Assembly: GCA_032622095.1 (NCBI GenBank) | Contig: CP136067.1 | Span: 53,611,899 to 53,675,898, forward strand | From: Siphonodentalium dalli | Taxonomy: Eukaryota; Mollusca; Scaphopoda; Gadilida; Siphonodentaliidae | Direction: 5' to 3' | DNA length: 64,000 nucleotides | Shown here: piece by piece, positions 56,721 to 64,000 of the stretch | Layout: each line of letters opens with the position of its first letter | Position numbering within the stretch: the first letter of the stretch is position 1 | Made by a program: the position numbers and the translations under genes | The notes under the pieces: model-generated | What the model was told of the DNA's origin: nothing | The model's database searches: none | The model's input: only the letters and a program-made list of their open reading frames with translations

Positions 56721-59200
56721 CCTCCTGCTATCCCTAACACTATCTTCGTATTTTTCCATCCCTAACTCAAATTTAGTTATATATCTCCATTTCTCCTAAA
56801 AACCATTAATTCAATCCCTCCCCGTCTCATCTATACCCCTCCCTCACTTATTGGGGAAGGGGGCATGTCGCCAAAGAGGAGAAGACTTCATATAAACCCC
56901 TGGGCATGTTGTCTGATCCTCGTTTCCATACATTAACTCTTCTATTGTGTCATCTGTATATTATGTTATTTGTTTGGATTTGGAAATAAAAATATATTTA
57001 CACAAATGTTCGTACTGAGAGTAACCATCTGTGCTAATCGTACTTCATCCACATATATATAGAACTAACATGCACCATGTAGAAATGACATATATAGGGT
57101 GAAACAACTATAGAGTAAACATAAATCACTATCATCATAATCTTTGTTGTCAGTTACATGTATACCTTTCCACTCTGCTGTATTTTCAAATGAGTTCGTC
57201 TAAAAGTTCGCGTCACGTGTAGATGTCCTTTCCTCCCCTACATTGGCCACACAGCCACATGAGTCTCGTGCTATCACCGTGTTTATACAAGATCCTGCTG
57301 GATCATCCCATTACAACGGGATTTCTGAAAAGGAAATTCATATTAGCGTGGTAGCGGTTCTTTTTTGTTAACTGTGACGCTGGATATTTGTTCTTAGCTC
57401 CAAAAGGGAGAGGAAGCTATCTTGTGGCTTTCTTTAGATATCCCAGCAGTTTAGGCAAACACGTGTGGTGCTAGTGTTTGAATTGTCTCGAGGATCATTT
57501 CACGCGAGGTGGGGTATCGGATTGCGGTCATCGGACGTGAGCTATCATGTTGAGGCCACCTCTCTAATCCCTCGATCAATACGTCACAGGGAGAATGCAA
57601 ATACAGGGGATTTAATCGAGAAGGACTCATCTCGTTACAACGCAAATCGCACAAATCTACAATTCTATTTGGCGAGACGGTTGTGGTAATGCGTCCGTTT
57701 ATTCATCTGGTCGCACACACCCTGTATCGGTTGGGCTGCGTGCACTTCTGGTGGAGATTAGGTGACATATTTTGAATGGTAATTCCAATTGTAAACTCAT
57801 GAGCAAAGGTCCATCTGAAACGGATGCCAAGGAGCACAAGCGTTTCATCAGCAATTAGTCTTCAGACTTGTCTGGCGGAAGGGTTGGGTAGTTTATTGGT
57901 TTAACCATTCTCGCATACATGTGTGTCCAATGTGATGTTATTTAATTGTTACTCAATCGAACAGATGCACGTTTGGCCAAAATTTCCTGGTATTTCTAAA
58001 TGGATTTTCTCAAAATCAGTCAAAAATGTATTTGTGAAATTTGGTACAAGCGATTATTGTGATACAATATTTAAGAACCGTCGAGAAATTGGTCAATTAT
58101 AATCTCATTTACTTCACTTTTTTGGCATGGAAAATATTAAAAATGTCACCGTTTTCAGGTACCAAGAACTTCTGTAAATTAGATTTGTTTCAAAAGTGCA
58201 GTTCTTATATCCATGATATCATATCTAAAGATCATGAGAGGAGACTTAATATTTCTTGATTCGTGAAATTTTATGATTATTTTCACTTAGAAAGACAACT
58301 ACCCACAAATAATTTTCTATATTTGAGAATTTTCATGTCATTCATGTTGTTCAATGAAAAATTGGGATGAGATGAGTTCTGGGTAATGACCCCATGACCA
58401 AGTTAAAGCTGGCCACCATATCTCTTAACAGCGTGGCCTAATTTCCAGTTGATTGTGCCCTGCTTGAGTGGACCACTCTACATTCCAATATTTGTTTTCA
58501 TTGGGCTGGAATATTTGTGACTGCGTTATTCTTCGTTATAATATATTATGTAATTAAAAATCTAACTCCACATAATGATACATGGAGCCAAAGAATTATA
58601 AGCTGTTTGGTGATTGCAGTGTTGTGTGAAATTATTCATTATTCTAGTTCTTGGTACCGAAAGGGACAACAAAGAAAATAATATGTTCAACCTCCCAAAT
58701 GTATCTTAATCCATTGTTTTTGTCACCTCTTAATAGTTGCTCAGATTCTGCAAACAATGAAGATGATTATGTGAAATTCAAGATTTTTCGCCAGATAGAT
58801 GCAGATAAATTCTTTGTGGAAATCTCTTGCCATATTTGGCTGTATTTATGCAAAACGTGCATCTCCATCTTAAATAAAAACAACTCAAATCAATATTATT
58901 GGAAATAATCCAATTGTCATTGTTTTGGGAACGATATGCACTGTTGAGATTCAAATGGAGATAATTTATACGTCCGATTAGGTGACATGTTTTTTAAACA
59001 GAAAATATAAAAAAAAAAACTATGGTTGAATCCTTATGAAAACCACAAAAAGCAGAAATAAAGCCGAAAGCTCATATTGTAATACACTACAATCCGTGGT
59101 GTATTAGTTAAAATTATTACTTTGTTATATAGAATGTGGATTTTCTTTTCAAAACCAGGAAGTATTGTTTTTATACGCCCGTTTGAAATTGGTCGTATTA
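56721..59200. other. No gene recognised
   Basis: The end of an A-rich segment with AATAAAAATATATTTACAC (56986) resembles a retrotransposon 3' UTR. After that I see no domain, only AT-rich sequence. Confidence 0.4.
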
Positions 59201-59460
59201 TGTAAATGGGTTGTCCGTCCGTCGTCCGTCCGCTTTTGGTTCCGGATGACACCTTTAGATTGAATCGAGTGAACTGAACCAAATTTGGTACGTTAGTTTA
59301 CCACACCAAAATACAGATCAAGTTCTAATATGGATTTATGGAGTTATGCCCCTTTTTCGACTTAGATTTTACCTGATATGCGGTTTCCAGATGATAACTT
59401 TAGATTGAATCGAGTGAACTGAAGCAAATTTGGTATACAGATCAAGTTGAAATATGGGTT
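59201..59460 (+). repeat. Direct repeat pair
   Basis: TTTAGATTGAATCGAGTGAA followed by CTGAACCAAATTTGGTA occurs at 59252-59290, and again with one or two changes at 59400-59437. Similar text (CCGATTTCAACCAAATTTGG) appears in the 338-bp duplication. Confidence 0.6.
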
Positions 59461-59790
59461 CTGTCTACATGATTTTGCAGGTCAAGTTCGAATTTGAGTC
59501 CGATCCGATCATTTTTGCCAGAGTTATAGGATTTGTTTGTCTGAAAATAGCCGAAAATAAATATTTTAATTTTTTTTTCGGTTTTTCAGTCAAAAATACC
59601 ACACTTGAAGTTATTGTGTTTTATTTTTTTTATTATTTCGTCTTAAGTCAAAGGTTTCAAGCAAATTAATTAAACCTTGCCCCACTCTACTCCAGAAACG
59701 GGAGTATTATGCCACGCCCCGACGGCGTGCTCTTGTTTAAGGAAGTGTACAAAATTCCTTCAATACTATATCTTGTCCTGGAACATCTAT

Positions 59791-60466
59791 ATGTATAAAA
59801 GAGTAGGATCTGTCTGTCCGGATTTTTCTGCCAGACTGCTGCTCCGATTTCAACCAAATTTGGTGTGGTGACTCTGGCGAGGGTTATAACGGCGTCAGTT
59901 TTTCAAATTTTGATTTAAAAACATTTAATTTAATTTAAATGTCAATATTAAGGTCCAATATGAACATATATGCTGTAGTTTTCGATGAATTTGAGGATGT
60001 AGATTCAATGCTAGAAGATTAAAGATGGTATATGATATATACGGACGTTAACTAGCAAGAGTAGAGATTCGTGGCATGATGTACGCTGTAACATAACCTG
60101 TAGATAACTACCTAGTGCAGTTATCGATATGTATAAAAGAGTAGGATCTGTCTGTCCGGATTTTTCTGCCAGACTGCTGCTCCGATTTCAACCAAATTTG
60201 GTGTGGTGACTCTGGCGAGGGTTATAACGGCGTCAGTTTTTCAAATTTTGATTTAAAAACATTTAATTTAATTTAAATGTCAATATTAAGGTCCAATATG
60301 AACATATATGCTGTAGTTTTCGATGAATTTGAGGATGTAGATTCAATGCTAGAAGATTAAAGATGGTATATGATATATACGGACATTAACTAGCAAGAGT
60401 AGAGATTCGTGGCATGATGTACGCTGTAACATAACCTGTAGATAACTACCTAGTGCAGTTATCGAT
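59791..60466 (+). repeat. Near-identical 338-bp tandem duplication
   Basis: Copies at 59791-60128 and 60129-60466 start ATGTATAAAAGAGTAGGATC and end CAGTTATCGAT. By eye they differ at one base (ACGGACGTTAAC versus ACGGACATTAAC). No coding frame. A hairpin (GATAATAAGTTCAACAA / TTGTTGAACTTATTATC) lies just downstream at 60577-60619. Confidence 0.9.
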
Positions 60467-60684
60467 ATAGACCTATCTTATATTCCTCCTTCCAAACCAA
60501 ATTTGGACTCTAAAATAACCCTTGTCCGTTTAACCCTTTCTATACTAAAGTATCATTGATGAGTGGTTCAGTTCAGATAATAAGTTCAACAAACGACCGA
60601 TTGTTGAACTTATTATCTAAACATTTCCCTCAATAAATAGGGCTCCGTCTGCACTTTTATTAATATGTCGTCTCCTTTTACCAG

Positions 60685-61581
60685 TTACCACATTAACATC
60701 CCTCCCGTTACCAGATTAACATCCCTCCCGTTACCACATTAACATCCCTCCCGTTACCACATTAACATCCCTCCCGTTACCACATTAACATCCCTCCCGT
60801 TACCACATTAACATCCCTCCCGTTACCACATTAACATCCCTCCCGTTACCACATTAACATCCCTCCCGTTACCACATTAACATCCCTCCCGTTACCACAT
60901 TAACATCCCTCCCGTTACCACATTAACATCCCTCCCGTTACCACATTAACATCCCTCCCGTTACCACATTAACATCCCTCCCGTTACCACATTAACATCC
61001 CTCCCGTTACCACATTAACATCCCCCCCGTTACCACATTAACATCCCTCCCGTTACCACATTAACATCCCTCCCGTTACCACATTAACATCCCTCCCGTT
61101 ACCACATTATCATCCCTCCCGTTACTACATTAACATCCCTCCCGTTACCACATTAACATCCCTCCCGTTACCACATCAACATCCCTCCCGTAACCACATT
61201 AACATCCCTCCCGTTACCACATTAACATCCCTCCCGTTACCACATTAACACCCCTCCCGTTACCACATTAACATCCCTCTCGTTACCACATTAACATCCC
61301 TCCCGTTACCACATTAACATCCCTCCCGTTACCACATTAACATCCCTCCCGTTACCACATTAGCATCCATCCCGTTACCACATTAACATCCCTCCCGTTA
61401 CCACATTAACATCCCTCCCGTTACCACATTAACATACCTCCCGTTACCACATCAACATCCCTCCCGTTACCACATTAACATCCCTCCCGTTACCACATTA
61501 ACATCCCTCCCGTTACCACATTAACACCCCTCCCGTTACCACATTAACATCCCTCTCGTTACCACATTAACATCCCTCCCG
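60685..61581 (+). repeat. 23-bp minisatellite, about 39 copies
   Basis: The unit is TTACCACATTAACATCC plus CTCCCG. Scattered single-base variants (CCCCCC, CATCAAC, CACCCC, CTCTCG, TTAGCATCCAT) occur, some in linked pairs that repeat further along, showing block duplication. The array ends at GTCGTGGAC. Confidence 0.95.
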
Positions 61582-62571
61582 TCGTGGACTTTGTAACTCG
61601 AAATCGTTATCTGGTGGAGTTGCCAGTTGCTTGCCCATGGCCCGTGGTTGGCCGCACATGGCCGACGAGTTTATTAGCCATTGAAATCACTGTTAGATTA
61701 GCCGTAAGTGCATGTGCGGATTTCCTCCACCATTAAAACTGACAATGTCGTGATATATATATATATATCTTTATTCCTCCATATAATGAAGAGCATATAT
61801 ATACCCATATACAAATAAATCGAGAACATATAAGCACATCAGGAATTTGGCTATATAATATACAGGGGTTATATAATTTTACTGACGAAGAGATAAACAC
61901 AAACACAACATCTAGTGTATATAAGCATGCGTATATATTCGACATATATATGCATGCATACACATATATACACCTGGTTATACACGTTTATATATGCATG
62001 TAAATAATCTTACATACACCAAAGCATATGATAAACCTTATGGGACACGGGTGTATGACGATATATGAAACGGTTGAGGTTGTGTAGAAATGGGATGTTC
62101 GCCGAGCTCGTGACATAATTATACTGTGTTCAAAGTTTATCTGAAGTACAAGCGAGTTAACTCCAATTGCGGAGGTTGTATATATGAGTTCTATATTGTT
62201 CCAAGCATTTAATATTTATGCGGGAATGGCATGCAGCAATGCATATCCGATCAATGATGTAATTGTTATTATGGATATAGGGCTTGTACGGTCATGCACC
62301 CGGGAGAGTACTATGATGATTTTATGGATGTCATTCAAAGTTGGGATATCTGGAGAATGTTTACGTATATACTGTACTAATAACGTACGCTTGTAAGGAA
62401 ACGTGGGTAAGTGGAAGTATATAATATATAGCATATATTCGTCGGAATGATGCCAGGTATTGAATTGGCCATTATTGAGACAGAGCTAATAATGGCAGTG
62501 ATACCAACTAATTGCAAATGTATTAATAAAAACATGGTTATTCTACTCTGAAAGAGCGCCGATCACTTTAC
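61582..62571. other. AT-rich spacer
   Basis: Contains TATATA runs (61754-61768 and others) and no recognisable gene. Confidence 0.4.
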
Positions 62572-62890
62572 TTAACCATTATCAAAATGAAACCTTTTCC
62601 ACATAATAAATGCGCCCGACCTAACCAGCAAGCGAGTCAGATTGGAGTGATCATCTGACAGTATAGCGAGATCTCTTGGAGGAGATCCCAGAATGGCGGA
62701 CAACAGCTGCAAACGGGGTAATTGGTCCATATAGAGGAAACATTCAATACCATATTGGTCAATGACATGGTACCACATGTCGTTCCGAACATGTAGCACT
62801 GACTGGCAGTCTATCAAGATGTGTTGTACCACGCACGAGTAGGTCGCTGAACAGTGTTTACATGTGTCATTGTCTCAGAACGCTGTATTT
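62572..62890 (-). pseudogene. LINE ORF2 C-terminal relic
   Basis: On the minus strand: NDTCKHCSATYSCVVQHILI followed by DCQSVLHVRNDMWYHVIDQY, then LYMDQLPRLQLLSAILGSPP, ending IMWKRFHF. The CxxC...H..C.......R..LW pattern with a distal LLG block is the C-terminal domain of many animal non-LTR elements. The polymerase is not present. Confidence 0.65.
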
Positions 62891-63513
62891 GCGATTATCA
62901 AGAGGAATACAATTTTTTCCTCTGGAAATTGTGAGCATTATTAACTGACTGGGATAATCCATTTAGTATGGAAAGGGTTAAATTGAGGCATGATCATTAA
63001 GAGCCGCTTGGTTTAGTTTATTGGAGTTTATGGTCGGTTCGACCCCTGTATAGGTTACATCACTGGAGGAAAGACCGCGCATGTTCACAGACACATCAGG
63101 TGTTCACCATCCACCCAGAGATTAAAAAAACTGGAATGCACTCCTAGGTATACATGTGACCATATCACGTTGATCCGAGGGCAACGAGGTCTCTTATATA
63201 TACAGCGAGTGTAGGTATATAGAAGCACAAACACCACCGGGAGTCTAAGTCCTTACGACAGGAGAGCTGTTTCTTCCATGTCACATTACAAACAGCAGCC
63301 AGTGTGCAGAGTAAATAAGTCCAGAGTAAGAACACTGAGCACGCCCTAGCATCTGACGAGAACCCAAACATTGTTAAAATTGTCCATGTTTACATGCTTT
63401 TGTTCGATTCATTTCGCGCAGCTTTGATTAAATACTTTGAACAAATGATGGTTGCTACTTCCTTCATTCATGTCATTTTTCGTGCCATGTCGAGAGTTTA
63501 GTGTCCGCATCTA
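62891..63513. other. No gene recognised
   Basis: No domain, repeat or RNA gene seen. Confidence 0.4.
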
Positions 63514-63941
63514 CGAAAGCGCATTAGGGCCATCCGAAACACCACCGCACCTCCAAATACACAACTCGTTATAACGACTTGTTGGAAGCCGTTATATCGC
63601 GACTTGTAGAAACACAAACAAGTCGTTGTAACGACTTGTTTAAAAATTTACAAGTCGTTATAACGACTTGTTTTTATTTCTACAAGTCGTTATATATAAC
63701 GAGTTGTTGGAAGTTGTTTCACGACTTGCAAGTAATTATAACGACTTTTCAAGAGAGTTGTTGGAAGTCGTTATAACGACTTGCAAGTCATTATAACGAG
63801 TTGTAAGTCGTTATAATAACTTGAAAGTCGTTAAAACGAGTTGTTGGAAGTCGTTATTACGACCTGCAAGTCGTTATAACTAGTTGTGTTTTTGTATATT
63901 TGGGGTGCGGTGGTATTTCGGATGGCCCTAGTGCGCTTTCG
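63514..63941. mobile_element. TA-flanked MITE with palindrome-array core
   Basis: Flanked by TA (63512-63513 and 63942-63943), with ends CGAAAGCGCATTAGGGCCAT and the inverse of CGAAAGCGCACTAGGGCCAT. The arms extend about 55 bp through ACCACCGCACC. The core, 63567-63885, is an irregular array of CAAGTCGTTATAACGACTTG-type palindromes, about a dozen. TA duplication points to Tc1/mariner-type mobilisation. Confidence 0.8.
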
Positions 63942-63966
63942 TAATCGTACCACATCTTATCGTGTG

Positions 63967-63968
<2 letters not shown>

Positions 63969-64000
<32 letters not shown>
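63969..64000 (+). repeat. GA microsatellite at the window edge
   Basis: At least 32 nt of GA repeats, cut by the window end. Confidence 0.95.

Noticed and set aside
56512-56799. 95-aa Leu/Ser frame
   Set aside because: It is the CT microsatellite read as codons.
60685-61581. CRISPR-like array
   Set aside because: Units of 23 bp are directly adjacent; no spacers.

Overview
The window looks like a piece of a repeat-rich, AT-rich metazoan genome, most likely a marine invertebrate and probably a mollusc. The reasons are intron-split genes with GT..AG junctions, several non-LTR retrotransposon families with apurinic-type endonucleases (one with a PHD finger and a degenerate 2A-like motif), a P2X7-type zinc module of the kind I associate with molluscs and other marine invertebrates, and a dense load of short inverted-repeat transposons, minisatellites and G/C homopolymers. 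The species is inferred from these features, not identified. I see no bacterial operons, CRISPR array, rRNA or tRNA gene, but I could not run a covariance search.

The only host gene I can reconstruct is on the minus strand, from 28462 down to 9218. Eight exons, all joined in phase 1, give an 882-nt reading frame (293 aa): a signal peptide, several small cysteine-rich (EB/EGF-like) modules and a hydrophobic C-terminal tail. Its introns are full of other elements. The large intron between exons 4 and 5 holds a second, same-strand two-exon gene copy with a P2X7-type zinc module, broken by frameshifts and a stop (23986 to 21179). The intron between exons 6 and 7 holds a nest of transposons: a TTAA-flanked short element (11423-16787) split by a ~5.0 kb CR1-like retrotransposon (about 11573-16593), whose reverse transcriptase is in turn split by a 321-bp inverted-repeat element (15083-15403). 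Just upstream of the gene's first exon is a ~1 kb minisatellite that changes orientation.

From 30 to 36 kb there is a minus-strand, frame-broken non-LTR element (30504-34727) followed by a TIR element with Ginger-like ends and a relic integrase C-terminus (34835-35375). From 36.7 to 40.9 kb lies a 45-bp-based satellite with a 180-bp higher-order unit. It is interrupted by a LINE 3' end that itself carries a 1.5 kb Harbinger-like element, and by a hairpin element. From 44.8 to 49.1 kb there is an intact copy of the TTAA short element, a minus-strand L1-like relic with ORF1 and only the tail of ORF2 (interrupted by a double-hairpin TTAA element), and another LINE tail. A 30-bp minisatellite, perfect through about 106 copies, fills 49921-53123. 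A frame-broken LINE (53380-56130), a CT microsatellite, a near-identical 338-bp tandem duplication (59791-60466), a 23-bp minisatellite (60685-61581), a LINE C-terminal relic (62572-62890) and a TA-flanked palindrome-cored element (63514-63941) complete the window.

Most open reading frames here belong to transposons or are by-products of tandem repeats. The interest lies in the nested insertions, the shared hairpin cores among TTAA elements, the phase-1 cysteine-module gene with a broken P2X7-like gene inside its intron, and the very homogeneous array.
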